A program made the position numbers and the translations under genes. DNA of 64,000 nucleotides. Origin: Chelativorans sp. YIM 93263. GTDB lineage: Bacteria > Pseudomonadota > Alphaproteobacteria > Rhizobiales > Rhizobiaceae. Below the pieces are notes generated by a model, which was given only the letters and a program-made list of their open reading frames with translations, did no database searches and had not been told where the DNA came from. The DNA is taken from the NCBI RefSeq assembly GCF_028767125.1, contig NZ_JAKCWP010000003.1, forward strand, positions 248,001-312,000, written 5' to 3'. This document shows positions 45,108 through 53,757 of the stretch, one piece after another. How positions within the stretch are numbered: position 1 is the stretch's first letter; each line of letters opens with the position of its first letter.

Positions 45108-45827
45108 TTACGCCTTTTCTTCCCGCGTTCCGAACCGCTCGATAACTTCCGAGAGCGAAACATGCCCCAGACAAGCGCCCGTCCCCGGGCGCATGTCGCC
45201 ATCCTCCAGCGCCGTCGCGTAGATCACCGCCGGATCGGCCTCCAGCCGGCCGCGGAGAGCCGCGAGCTTAGGCCATCTGTTCTTGTCGGCAACTTCGTGG
45301 AAGTCGAGCCAGCGCGCCACGCCGATGAGCAGCGCATCCGCCAGCGTCGGCCGCTCACCGAGCAGAAAGGGGCTCTCGCCGATCATGTCTTCGAGCCTGT
45401 CGTGGCGCTCGATGACGCCTTCGCGGCCAAACTCCCGCAGGGCGGACTGCATCGCGGGGTTTGGCTCTTCCATTTCCATCGCCACCCAGAGCGGGCTGAA
45501 AGCACCGGTAAAGCCGGTGTTCACGAAAGCCTTCAGCTGATGCATCCGGTCAGCTTCCGGCGATAGCGGATCGAAGCTTATACGCCGTTCGGAGTCCCTG
45601 GCTTCCAGCCACGCGGTAATCGCCATGGTTTCCGTCAGCGGCTGCCCTTCTTCGGTGATGAAAACTGGTGTCTCATGCCGCGGGTTGATACGCGCATAGG
45701 ATGGATCGCGCATCTCGCCCAGCATGTCGACCCGGCAAAGACGGTAAGGTTTGTCCAGCCATTCAAGGGCTGCCACGAGCCCCATGGAGCTTCCCGCCGG
45801 GAAGCCATATATTAGAATCGGTTCCAT
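45108..45827 (-). CDS. glutathione S-transferase family protein
   Basis: 239 residues. Thioredoxin-fold N-terminal domain: IYGFPAGSSMG with the likely catalytic Ser (about residues 5-15), then the cis-Pro strand HETPVFITEEG and LTETMAITAWLEA; the all-helical C-terminal domain follows (PFLLGERPTLADALLIGVARWL, with the N-capping Asp). Conjugates or reduces electrophiles with glutathione. Divergent from an HxlR regulator 106 bases away that probably controls it. Confidence 0.88.
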   Translation of the reverse strand: MEPILIYGFPAGSSMGLVAALEWLDKPYRLCRVDMLGEMRDPSYARINPRHETPVFITEEGQPLTETMAITAWLEARDSERRISFDPLSPEADRMHQLKAFVNTGFTGAFSPLWVAMEMEEPNPAMQSALREFGREGVIERHDRLEDMIGESPFLLGERPTLADALLIGVARWLDFHEVADKNRWPKLAALRGRLEADPAVIYATALEDGDMRPGTGACLGHVSLSEVIERFGTREEKA

Positions 45828-45902
45828 GCTTATTCTCCGTGATTTCTGATGATCACGCTGCGCAGCGGAACCGCACCCTACTCGCGCCGGCAGGCAAGTA
45901 AA

Positions 45903-45920
45903 TTACGCACCTTTTCGTAA
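45903..45920. promoter_or_regulatory. candidate HxlR operator
   Basis: TTACG-N8-CGTAA lies 13 bases before the HxlR start, in the gene pair's divergent promoter region. Position and symmetry fit autoregulation; no footprint is known to me. Confidence 0.4.
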
Positions 45921-45933
45921 CCACGAGCCGTCC

Positions 45934-46287
45934 ATGAAAGACCTTATCTCCCGTTGCCCCATCGAAGAAGTGATGCAGGTCTTGAGTGGCCGCTGGCCCA
46001 CGCTCCTGATCTACTATCTGAAGGACGGCACGAAGCGCTTCAGCGACCTGCGCCGAGATAATCCTACGATCTCGCACAAGATGCTGACGGCCGAACTGCG
46101 CAAGCTGGAAGGCGCCGGCATTGTCCAGCGGACCGTATTTGAGGGTTATCCGCTGCGCGTCGAGTACGACCTCACCCCGGAAGGGCATAGACTCGTGCCG
46201 CTTATCGACGCGCTGGGCGACTGGTGGGAATCCACCGACGACACAAGAGAGCGTATGTCCGGCGGCGTTGCCGCCGGACATACCTGA
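45934..46287 (+). CDS. HxlR-family transcriptional regulator
   Basis: 117 residues. The domain-wide winged helix is preceded by CPIEEVMQVLSGRWPTLLIYYL with the family's redox-candidate Cys at residue 8; RFSDLRRDNPTISHKMLTAELRKLE is the recognition region. HxlR proteins respond to electrophiles or oxidants. Divergent from the GST gene, which is its likely target. The last 11 codons form a very strong hairpin. Confidence 0.88.
   Translation: MKDLISRCPIEEVMQVLSGRWPTLLIYYLKDGTKRFSDLRRDNPTISHKMLTAELRKLEGAGIVQRTVFEGYPLRVEYDLTPEGHRLVPLIDALGDWWESTDDTRERMSGGVAAGHT
46253..46283. terminator. very stable hairpin between convergent genes
   Basis: 14-bp perfect stem GTATGTCCGGCGGC / GCCGCCGGACATAC with a 3-base loop, inside the 3' end of the HxlR gene and 9 bases before the C69 peptidase stop. 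No T-run follows, so it may be an RNA-processing block or a weak bidirectional terminator. Confidence 0.5.
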
Positions 46288-46291
46288 AGAC

Positions 46292-47830
46292 TTACTGTTC
46301 CGAAGCGGGCACGTCGGGGTCCGCGTCGGCCAGGCAGTTGACGGTCTCACCACCTGAAGAGTTCATCTGCTTGCCCTCGGGCCGGCGCAGGCCGGACGTC
46401 ATCCGCAAATGCGCCTCGAGCCCATCGGCCATGGTCTGTCCGAGCTCCAGCGCCTCCATCGCGCGTGTGGTCGCGTAGTGCGTCAGCAGCGCGCGGGCGT
46501 CATCGCGCTGATCGGCATCGATCAAACCTTGTGCCGACGCCTCGACCCAGCCCAGATCCTCCTGGCTTTGCGCCTCGAACCCTTCGAGCATGTCGGTGAC
46601 GACCGGGAGGTAACTTTCCGGGTTCTCGCAGGTGAAATACATGACCTGCTTGAACGTGCGGCCGGCGAGGTCCGTCGCCTCCTGAATCTGGAAATCCGGA
46701 TCCAGGAAGGTGGAAGCCGCGTCCTTGGTCAAATAGCGGTGCGCGCCGTATTCCATCGGCACCTCCTGAACGCCCAGCCACCAGGGATTGAAGGGTGCGG
46801 TGACCGAGCCGGTGGGGGCCACCCAGATCTGGATCATGTCGGGGTCGACGCCCTCCTCCAGGCTAGCGACCTGCCCATAGCCCGCCTCGTCGTCGGCAAT
46901 ACGGCGGTCGCGGACGGCAGCCATCATTTCGTCTTCGGAAACGGGCGCCATTTCCTCAAGATCCTGTTCGATCTCGGCCTGAGTCCGATATTTGAAGCCG
47001 CCGGTGCGCGCCTCGTCGTCCTCCGCCTGTGAGCCGTAGACCTCGAAGATGTTGAAGGGCTCATCGCCCTCCGGGTCGAACCAGCCCTGCTCGACGGCGA
47101 AGTCCACGATGTTGTCGGCGCCCATATACTCTGGATTGTCCTGGAAATCCTCCGGAAAATCCTCGATGTAGCCGGGATAAAGCACGCGGATATCGTCGGG
47201 CCCGAGCCGCTCGGCGGCCCAGAGGCCCTGCCCTCCGGCAAACTCCCATACGACCCAGCCTTCGTTCGGATCGGCGATCAGATGGGTGTTGCCGCCATAG
47301 GTCGAGTAGCCGTGCTCCTCGATGAGCTGCCCGATCAGTTCGACACCCTCGCGCGCCGTGGTGGCGCGCTCCATCACCAGGCGCGCAAGGTCGCTGTACT
47401 GCGGCCCCTCCTGGGGCCTCGGCGTCATCTCGATCAGTTCGGAGCGGTTGGTGGCCCAGATATCACGGACGGCGACCTGGTGTTCGTTGATGCCGCCATT
47501 GGTGAGAGGCGCGGGAAAGCCGGCGAAATCCGAATAGAACATCGACAGGTAGCGATAGGCCTCGGAGACCTGCGGGATTTCGGTCGTCCGGCCGGGGATA
47601 CTGGCATCTTCCGTGACCCCGACCTCGACCGTCGTGCCTTCCTCGTGCGTCTGGGCCGGCACAATCTCGAGCCAGTGGCTGGAGACTTCTTCGCCCGTTC
47701 CGCCGATCAGGACTCCACCCGACTCGGTCTTGTTCTTGCCGACGTAGAAGCCATAGCTCGCCAGGGCCGGCGAGGCGGCGAGCGCGGTGGAAGCGGCCAG
47801 CACCGCCACGAGGCACCGGGGAATCTGCAT
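46292..47830 (-). CDS. C69-family (Ntn-hydrolase) dipeptidase, secreted
   Basis: 512 residues from ATG 47830 (GGGAG 8 bases upstream). A signal peptide ends AASPALA near residue 24, and the mature protein then begins SYGFYVGKN. C69 peptidases use the N-terminal residue as nucleophile, normally Cys; here the codon is AGC (Ser) one base away from TGC. Downstream SSHWLEIVP, NEHQVAVRDIWATNRSEL and STYGGNTHLIADPNEGWVVW match the family. It probably cleaves dipeptides in the periplasm if Ser works as nucleophile. Confidence 0.82.
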   Translation of the reverse strand: MQIPRCLVAVLAASTALAASPALASYGFYVGKNKTESGGVLIGGTGEEVSSHWLEIVPAQTHEEGTTVEVGVTEDASIPGRTTEIPQVSEAYRYLSMFYSDFAGFPAPLTNGGINEHQVAVRDIWATNRSELIEMTPRPQEGPQYSDLARLVMERATTAREGVELIGQLIEEHGYSTYGGNTHLIADPNEGWVVWEFAGGQGLWAAERLGPDDIRVLYPGYIEDFPEDFQDNPEYMGADNIVDFAVEQGWFDPEGDEPFNIFEVYGSQAEDDEARTGGFKYRTQAEIEQDLEEMAPVSEDEMMAAVRDRRIADDEAGYGQVASLEEGVDPDMIQIWVAPTGSVTAPFNPWWLGVQEVPMEYGAHRYLTKDAASTFLDPDFQIQEATDLAGRTFKQVMYFTCENPESYLPVVTDMLEGFEAQSQEDLGWVEASAQGLIDADQRDDARALLTHYATTRAMEALELGQTMADGLEAHLRMTSGLRRPEGKQMNSSGGETVNCLADADPDVPASEQ

Positions 47831-47852
47831 GTCTGAATCTCCCTTGTTCAAT

Positions 47853-47866
47853 GGGGCACGTGCCCC
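47853..47866. promoter_or_regulatory. perfect 14-bp palindrome before the C69 peptidase gene
   Basis: GGGGCACGTGCCCC lies 22 bases upstream of the ATG, just before the ribosome-binding site. It could be an operator or a mRNA 5' hairpin. The rest of 47867-48057 shows nothing else. Confidence 0.35.
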
Positions 47867-48057
47867 ACACCCGCAAACAGAGAGCAGGCCGGCAGGTTCC
47901 CGCTCCGGCCGCTCCCGGTTTGGAGACGGCCGCCGGAGCCCTGTCTCGTTCTTTACATTTCAGGGAGTGCCGAAGTTTGAATTCGGGCAAGCCGGTCCGG
48001 CGCGCCACACGAGGCGGCCAGTGGGTGCTCTGCTCTAGAACGCGCCCTCGATCGAGG

Positions 48058-48465
48058 CTAGCCCGGAAGTCCATCAATTTTGGGGAGGTCTTCTAATCTC
48101 ACCTCCCACTGCGCCCGGCTCGCGAAGCAGATATGCGCATTTGGCCGCATGTTTAACACGCTATCAAGACTTCCGGCAGGCACGACCAGCAAAGCACCTT
48201 GCGATTGAACGCTCGGTAGAGCTGACCCGCATTCAGTGCAAAAGCTTTTTTCATGCCGGGTCGCAGGAACTCTGTAGGACTTGATGCTGTCACTCCCGGA
48301 CAGCCAAGTAATCGTCGCTGTCGATGAAAACAAATTGGCCGCATGTGCCGATCCCGTGTCCTTGCGGCAGCGCGCACAGTGACAAAGGAAGAAACTCTCG
48401 AACTCGCCGCCAATCTGGAATGTAACGGCACCACAGAGACAACCGCCATTTATGATTTGTGTCAT
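48058..48465 (-). CDS. GFA-family (glutathione-dependent formaldehyde-activating-like) zinc protein
   Basis: 135 residues from ATG 48465. Zinc ligands: GCLCGAV (residues about 8-14), CHCARCRKDTGSAHAANLF (about 27-45) and FCTECGSALP (about 75-84). Most members have unknown substrates; some activate formaldehyde with glutathione. It stands alone and is transcribed towards the C69 peptidase. Confidence 0.82.
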   Translation of the reverse strand: MTQIINGGCLCGAVTFQIGGEFESFFLCHCARCRKDTGSAHAANLFSSTATITWLSGSDSIKSYRVPATRHEKSFCTECGSALPSVQSQGALLVVPAGSLDSVLNMRPNAHICFASRAQWEVRLEDLPKIDGLPG

Positions 48466-48506
48466 GCATATCACCCCCGCTAGGCTCCGGACCTGGGGAT
48501 CACCAG

Positions 48507-48659
48507 CTAGCACCTCTTCTGTACGGCCCGCGCTTCCTCGGCTTCGGCGCTTCCGCGTGCATCCACTATCGCAACCAAATTGTCCATTGACCAGAGCGTA
48601 TCGGCTACGCCGGCGGCCATTGGCGACATGCGAAGCGACTTATCAACGCGGATGAGTCG
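48507..48659 (-). pseudogene. transposase C-terminal fragment
   Basis: The minus-strand frame reads RLIRVDKSLRMSPMAAGVADT followed by LWSMDNLVAIVDARG and a stop. It resembles the conserved C-terminus of a family of insertion-sequence transposases in rhizobia (HKSLRMSPAMAAGVTDxLWSMEDIVALID). No start, no terminal repeats and no upstream domain, so it is a scar of an old insertion. It lies between the GFA and VOC genes. Confidence 0.5.
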
Positions 48660-48695
48660 GACCAGACCGTGTAGAGCACGACCAGGAGCCCGGCG

Positions 48696-49094
48696 TCACG
48701 TCGTCATAGACGGCGACGGCGAGGATACATCCAGAACGGTCCCGGCCGGATCGCGCATCAGCATGCGTCGTTGGCCATAGAAGAGGTCGGTCGGGGGCTC
48801 GATGATTTCGGCGTTCATGGCCTTGGCCTGCTCGAAGGCGACGAGCACTTCGTCGACCACAAAGGTGAGATACCCTCCCCCGTGTGGCCGCGTTGCGGGG
48901 TTGGGCGTCACCTCGCTATTGCGCGCGATGATGCCCAGTTCGAAGCGTGGACCTTCGACCGGCACGAGAACGATGTACCAGTCGCTCTCGTAAATCGCTT
49001 CCATGTCGAAGAGCGCGCAATAGAAATCCCGGAGCGCGCCGAGGTCATCGGCGGCGATGTTGTACATGGTTCGCCGGATAGTCGACTGCGGCAT
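48696..49094 (-). CDS. VOC-family (glyoxalase/bleomycin-resistance-like) protein
   Basis: 132 residues. Two beta-alpha-beta modules: MYNIAADDLGALRDFYCALF (residues 10-29) and YLTFVVDEVLVAFEQAKA (about 75-92), ending in MRDPAGTVLDVS. Metal-dependent lyases, dioxygenases and drug-binding proteins share this fold; the substrate is not evident. Confidence 0.83.
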   Translation of the reverse strand: MPQSTIRRTMYNIAADDLGALRDFYCALFDMEAIYESDWYIVLVPVEGPRFELGIIARNSEVTPNPATRPHGGGYLTFVVDEVLVAFEQAKAMNAEIIEPPTDLFYGQRRMLMRDPAGTVLDVSSPSPSMTT

Positions 49095-49159
49095 CGAGTG
49101 CCCTCCTTGTTTCCTGCGGCCTCCGCATCAAGGGATGGAGCCCTTCTGAGCCGATTTAC

Positions 49160-49399
49160 CTAAAGCGCGTCATCGTCCGTGCCGGGGCCATATCGGCGGT
49201 TCAAAATCTCCACAAGCTCCGCCACACGCCCCTTGGGCAACGGGCGGAAATCGTTCACGAGCGCATCGTCGTTTGTCACCCAGGCATTCGCTTCGGCCAG
49301 TTCCTCTTCGCTCGCGCCGGTGGTGGCGAGTTCGGCCAAAAACGCGTTGTCCACCGGACCCAAAATGCGCCGCACCCCGTCTTTGGTCAGAGTGGCCAT
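49160..49399 (-). CDS. hypothetical small acidic protein
   Basis: 79 residues from ATG 49399, rich in Ala, Glu, Asp and Leu, predicted mostly helical (RILGPVDNAFLAELATTGAS, then EEELAEANAWV). No family recognised. It contains no signal peptide or membrane segment. It is divergent from the TetR/leucine cluster across about 170 bases. Confidence 0.65.
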   Translation of the reverse strand: MATLTKDGVRRILGPVDNAFLAELATTGASEEELAEANAWVTNDDALVNDFRPLPKGRVAELVEILNRRYGPGTDDDAL

Positions 49400-49527
49400 C
49401 GCGATCTCCTCGTTACTGGTGAAAAACCCTCGGCGGCAACGTCCATGGCGCCAGCGGGTTCCACATTGCGATCCATACGAGGATGCTAGGCAACCTGCGA
49501 TCTTCATTCAAGCAGCGAGCTCTTGCT

Positions 49528-49554
49528 TTAATTAAACGGTCGTTCTATTAATTT
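49528..49554. promoter_or_regulatory. candidate TetR operator
   Basis: AATTAA and TTAATT arms frame a core ACGGTCGTTC in the AT-rich region 20-45 bases before the TetR start. Symmetry is imperfect in the core. Likely autoregulatory site that also controls the downstream leucine genes. Confidence 0.4.
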
Positions 49555-49572
49555 TACTCCTGGAGGATGCAA

Positions 49573-50169
49573 ATGGCGCGCACGGTCGGTTCGCAAGGAG
49601 GAAAGACGAAGGCGGCGATCCTCGAAGCCGCCCTGGAGCTCATCGCGCACCGCGGCTTCGAGGCGATGTCCATGCGCCAGCTTGCCGATAAAGTCGGCGT
49701 GCAGGCGGCGGCGATGTACCGCTATTTTCCCACCAAGGAAGACCTGCTCGACACGCTTATGCGCGCGCATATGGAGGCGCTCATCGCCTCCTGGGAAGAC
49801 GCGCGGCCCGCCGGAGACGATCCGGCTTCGCACCTTGCCGCCTTCGTGGACAACCACATCCGCTTTCACGTGGCGCGGCGGCTTTCCACCCACGTCAACA
49901 ATATGGAGTTGCGCAGCCTCTCGCCCGAGCGGCTGACCCATATTCTGCGCCTGCGCACCGCCTATGAGAAGGAACTCAGGCAGATCCTGCGCACGGGCGC
50001 CGAGGCAGGCCGGTTCCGCGTCGAGGATACCGCGATTACGACCATGGCCATCATACAGATGATCACGGGCGTCATCGTCTGGTTTCGGCCGGACGAGCGC
50101 CTTTCCGTCGAACAGGTCGCGAAGACCTATCACACGATGACCCTGCGCCTTGTCGGCGCGGAGGCTTAG
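49573..50169 (+). CDS. TetR-family transcriptional regulator
   Basis: 198 residues; ATG 49573 is chosen because GGAGG sits 6 bases upstream, whereas ATG 49567 directly abuts it. The helix-turn-helix is [23 protein letters not shown] (about residues 33-55). The C-terminal ligand domain is variable. The next gene begins 10 bases after its stop, so it heads the leucine-degradation operon and probably represses it until an acyl-CoA accumulates (inference). Confidence 0.87.
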   Translation: MARTVGSQGGKTKAAILEAALELIAHRGFEAMSMRQLADKVGVQAAAMYRYFPTKEDLLDTLMRAHMEALIASWEDARPAGDDPASHLAAFVDNHIRFHVARRLSTHVNNMELRSLSPERLTHILRLRTAYEKELRQILRTGAEAGRFRVEDTAITTMAIIQMITGVIVWFRPDERLSVEQVAKTYHTMTLRLVGAEA

Positions 50170-50179
50170 GGAGACAGAG

Positions 50180-51337
50180 ATGTACACGCATACGATGTCC
50201 TTCGGGCTTGGTGAGGAGATTGAGGCGTTGCGCGATATGGTGCATCGTTTCGCACAGGAGAAGATCGCGCCATTCGCCGCTGAGATTGACGAGAGCAACG
50301 AATTCCCCGCCCGACTCTGGAAGGAGTTGGGCGATCTCGGCCTGCTAGGCGTAACAGTGGAGGAGGAGTTCGGTGGCTCCGGCATGAGCTATCTTTCTCA
50401 TGTGGTCGCCATGGAAGAGGTATCCAGAGCCTCGGCTTCGGTTGGCCTTTCCTATGGCGCGCACTCCAACCTTTGTGTCAACCAGATCCGCCGCTGGGGC
50501 ACGCCCGAGCAGAAGCACAAGTATCTCCCTGCTCTCTGCTCCGGCGAGACGGTCGGCGCGCTGGCCATGTCGGAGACCGGCGCGGGTTCGGATGTCGTCT
50601 CTATGCGTCTGAAGGCCGAGAAGAAGAACGACCGTTTCGTCCTTAACGGCAGCAAGATGTGGATCACCAACGGCCCGGACGCCGGCACGCTGGTCGTCTA
50701 TGCCAGGACGGACCCGGACGCCGGTCCGCGCGGCATCACCGCCTTCATCATCGAGCGCGACATGAAAGGCTTCTCCGTCGCGCAGAAGCTTGACAAGCTC
50801 GGCATGCGCGGCTCCAACACGGGCGAGCTGGTATTCGAAAATGTCGAGGTGCCGCTTGAGAACGTACTGGGCGAGGAAGGCCGGGGGGCTGAGGTTCTGA
50901 TGTCCGGCCTCGACTATGAGCGCGTGGTACTTTCCGGCGGGCCTCTCGGCATCATCGCCGCCTGCCTCGATGTCGCGGTGCCCTATGTGAAGGAGCGCAA
51001 GCAATTCGGCCGGCCAATCGGCGAATTCCAGCTCGTACAGGGGAAGCTTGCCGATATGTATACGGCCATGAACGCCTCCCGCGCCTACACCTATGCTGTC
51101 GCTGCGGCCTGCGACCGTGGCGAGACGACGCGCAAGGATGCCGCCGGTTGCATCCTTTATGCAGCCGAGCGCGCCACGCAGATGGCGCTCGATGCCATCC
51201 AGCTGCTGGGCGGCAACGGCTATATCAACGAGTTCCCCACCGGTCGCCTGCTGCGTGACGCCAAGCTCTATGAGATCGGCGCCGGTACGAGCGAAATCCG
51301 CCGCTGGCTGATTGGGCGGGAGATCATGGAGGCCTGA
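50180..51337 (+). CDS. ivd: isovaleryl-CoA dehydrogenase
   Basis: 385 residues, FAD-dependent acyl-CoA dehydrogenase. [16 protein letters not shown] (about residues 124-139), [15 protein letters not shown] and the C-terminal [32 protein letters not shown] segment are present. The segment [16 protein letters not shown] near residue 245 with its catalytic Glu in an inner helix is characteristic of isovaleryl-CoA dehydrogenase among its relatives. It catalyses the third step of leucine breakdown. ATG 50180 has GGGAG 8 bases upstream. Confidence 0.9.
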   Translation: MYTHTMSFGLGEEIEALRDMVHRFAQEKIAPFAAEIDESNEFPARLWKELGDLGLLGVTVEEEFGGSGMSYLSHVVAMEEVSRASASVGLSYGAHSNLCVNQIRRWGTPEQKHKYLPALCSGETVGALAMSETGAGSDVVSMRLKAEKKNDRFVLNGSKMWITNGPDAGTLVVYARTDPDAGPRGITAFIIERDMKGFSVAQKLDKLGMRGSNTGELVFENVEVPLENVLGEEGRGAEVLMSGLDYERVVLSGGPLGIIAACLDVAVPYVKERKQFGRPIGEFQLVQGKLADMYTAMNASRAYTYAVAAACDRGETTRKDAAGCILYAAERATQMALDAIQLLGGNGYINEFPTGRLLRDAKLYEIGAGTSEIRRWLIGREIMEA

Positions 51338-51401
51338 GCAGCGACGAACAAAGCCAATGGCAATGCGTTGGAAGCAAAGCCATTGCGACAGGAGTACACA
51401 A

Positions 51402-52124
51402 ATGCCGCTCAACGAGACTCAGAACAGGTTGATCGCGGAGAACACCATCGATTTCTCCAACCTCAAGGCGCTCTTCATCAACACCACTTTGACGCCGACC
51501 GAGCGTGGGCCTTCCCACACGGAAGACCTCATGCGCGATTCCATGGAGATCATGGAGCGCTGCGGTGTCGCCGTCGAATATCTGCGCGCAGCCGACTTCG
51601 ATATTGCTGTCGGCATCTATCCCGACATGCGCGAGCAAGGGGCGGCCAAGGACGCCTGGCCGGACGTTCTATGGCCGAAAGTGCAGGCGGCCGACATCCT
51701 CGTTCTCGGCTCGCCTATCTGGCTGGGGGAAGAAAGCTCGATCTGCCGCATCATCATCGAGCGGCTTTACGCGCATTCCGGCCAGACCGTTGACGACCAG
51801 TTCGTGTTTTTCGGAAAGACTGGCGGCGCGATCATCACGGGGAATGAAGACGGCATAAAGCATGTCGCCAAGACCATCCTCTACTCACTGCAGCATATCG
51901 GATGCACCATCCCGCCGCAGGCCGACACGGGATGGATCGGCGATGCCGGACCCGGCCCCTCCTATGGTGACACGCTGGAAGACGGTAAACATGTCGGCTA
52001 TGACAATAGCTACACACGGCGAACGCTAACCTTCATGAGTTTCAATCTGATGCATTTGGCCAAAATGATGCGCGACAATGGCGGCATTCCCGCTTACGGC
52101 AACCAGGTCTCGCACTGGCAATGA
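51402..52124 (+). CDS. NAD(P)H-dependent FMN reductase/flavodoxin-like protein
   Basis: 240 residues from ATG 51402 (GGAG at 7 bases). The flavodoxin fold starts [13 protein letters not shown] (about residues 22-34); [17 protein letters not shown] (about 98-114) is the FMN-binding region, followed by the [11 protein letters not shown] loop. It overlaps the carboxylase beta gene by 4 bases. A flavin reductase is unexpected between ivd and the carboxylase; it may recycle or protect electron carriers, or simply be hitch-hiking. Confidence 0.82.
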   Translation: MPLNETQNRLIAENTIDFSNLKALFINTTLTPTERGPSHTEDLMRDSMEIMERCGVAVEYLRAADFDIAVGIYPDMREQGAAKDAWPDVLWPKVQAADILVLGSPIWLGEESSICRIIIERLYAHSGQTVDDQFVFFGKTGGAIITGNEDGIKHVAKTILYSLQHIGCTIPPQADTGWIGDAGPGPSYGDTLEDGKHVGYDNSYTRRTLTFMSFNLMHLAKMMRDNGGIPAYGNQVSHWQ

Positions 52125-53728
52125 CCGTTATTAAGTCGCAGCTCTCGACCGCCTCCGAGGCCTTCCGCGAAAACGAAGCGCGCATGAAGGCTTTGGTCTC
52201 CGACATGGCCGAGAAGGCCGGAACGATAGAGCGCGGCGGCTCGGACGAGGCCCGCTCTCGACACACGAGCCGTAACAAGCTCTTACCGCGCGAGCGCCTT
52301 GCCCAGCTACTCGACGTTGGCGCGCCGTTTCTTGAGATCGGCCAGTTCGCGGCTTACGACATGTATGGCGGTGACATCGCGTCCGCCGGCCTCATCGCCG
52401 GGGTCGGGCGTGTGGAGGGCCGCGAATGCATGATCGTCGTCAACGATGCCACGGTGAAGGGCGGCACCTATTACCCTCTCACGGTGAAGAAGCATTTGCG
52501 CGCGCAGGAGATCGCGCTCGAGAACAATCTGCCCTGCATCTACCTGGTGGATTCGGGCGGCGCGAACCTGCCCAAACAGGACGAGGTCTTCCCGGACCGG
52601 GAGCATTTCGGCCGCATTTTCTATAACCAGGCCAACATGTCGGCTGAGGGCATTCCGCAGATCGCCTGCGTCATGGGCTCTTGCACGGCGGGTGGAGCCT
52701 ATGTGCCGGCCATGTCCGACGAGACCGTCATGGTGAAGGGCAACGCCACTATCTTCCTTGGCGGGCCGCCGCTCGTGAAGGCCGCCACCGGCGAGGTGGT
52801 GACGGCGGAGGAATTGGGCGGTGCCGAGGTGCACACGCGCGAATCCGGCGTGGCCGACCACTACGCACTGGACGACGAACACGCGCTTGCCATCGTGCGG
52901 CGCATCGTCAAAAACCTGAATCGGAAGAAGACGATAGGTCTCGATCTTCAGAAACCGATTCCGCCCCTTTACGATCCACGTGAGATCTACGGCATCATTC
53001 CGGCCGATGTCCGCCAGCCCTACGATGTGCGCGAGGTGATCGCGCGGATCGTCGACGGCTCGGAACTCGACGAGTTCAAGCAGAACTACGGCTCCACACT
53101 CGTCACCGGCTTTGCCCATCTGCACGGAATGCCGGTGGGCATCATCGCCAATAATGGCGTGCTCTTCTCCGAATCCGCGCTGAAAGGCGCACATTTCATC
53201 GAGCTGTGCTGCCAGCGGAAGATCCCCCTCCTCTTCCTGCAGAACATCACCGGCTTCATGGTCGGCCGCAAGTACGAGGCGGGCGGCATCGCTCGTGACG
53301 GCGCAAAGCTCGTCACCGCCGTCGCCTCCGCCCGCGTGCCCAAGATCACGGCCATCATCGGCGGCTCCTTCGGCGCGGGGAACTACGGCATGTGCGGCCG
53401 CGCCTTCTCGCCCCGCTTCCTCTGGATGTGGCCGAATTCGCGCATCTCCGTCATGGGCGGCGAGCAGGCCGCAACGGTCCTGTCCATCGTCAAGCGCGAG
53501 GGAATCGAGCGCAAGGGCGGCACGTGGGGGCAAGCCGAAGAAGCCGAATTCCGCGCACCGATCCTGGAAAAATACGAGCGCGAAGGCCACCCGCTCTATT
53601 CCTCCGCGCGGCTGTGGGACGACGGCATCATCGACCCCGCAAAGACCCGCGAGGTGCTCGCCCTCTCGCTGTCCGCCGCGCTCAACGCGCAGATCGAGGA
53701 GACGAAATTCGGCGTCTTCCGGATGTGA
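52121..53728 (+). CDS. mccB: methylcrotonyl-CoA carboxylase, carboxyltransferase (beta) subunit
   Basis: 535 residues. The carboxyltransferase domains show [20 protein letters not shown] (about residues 107-126), [17 protein letters not shown] and the C-terminal [19 protein letters not shown], as in MccB/LiuB. Propionyl-CoA carboxylase beta is related, but the [20 protein letters not shown] segment and the neighbouring ivd point to methylcrotonyl-CoA. The biotin-carrying alpha subunit is not in the window and must be elsewhere. Its stop is part of a terminator stem. Confidence 0.9.
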   Translation: MTVIKSQLSTASEAFRENEARMKALVSDMAEKAGTIERGGSDEARSRHTSRNKLLPRERLAQLLDVGAPFLEIGQFAAYDMYGGDIASAGLIAGVGRVEGRECMIVVNDATVKGGTYYPLTVKKHLRAQEIALENNLPCIYLVDSGGANLPKQDEVFPDREHFGRIFYNQANMSAEGIPQIACVMGSCTAGGAYVPAMSDETVMVKGNATIFLGGPPLVKAATGEVVTAEELGGAEVHTRESGVADHYALDDEHALAIVRRIVKNLNRKKTIGLDLQKPIPPLYDPREIYGIIPADVRQPYDVREVIARIVDGSELDEFKQNYGSTLVTGFAHLHGMPVGIIANNGVLFSESALKGAHFIELCCQRKIPLLFLQNITGFMVGRKYEAGGIARDGAKLVTAVASARVPKITAIIGGSFGAGNYGMCGRAFSPRFLWMWPNSRISVMGGEQAATVLSIVKREGIERKGGTWGQAEEAEFRAPILEKYEREGHPLYSSARLWDDGIIDPAKTREVLALSLSAALNAQIEETKFGVFRM

Positions 53729-53757
53729 GGCGGCGGGCGCCGCCTCAGCTTTTCTTT
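53726..53757 (+). terminator. intrinsic terminator containing both convergent stop codons
   Basis: Perfect 9-bp stem TGAGGCGGC / GCCGCCTCA (53726-53734 with 53739-53747), 4-base loop, followed by a T-rich tail. The TGA at the left base is the mccB stop and the TGA read on the other strand at the right base is the stop of the DUF3618 gene. Confidence 0.85.
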
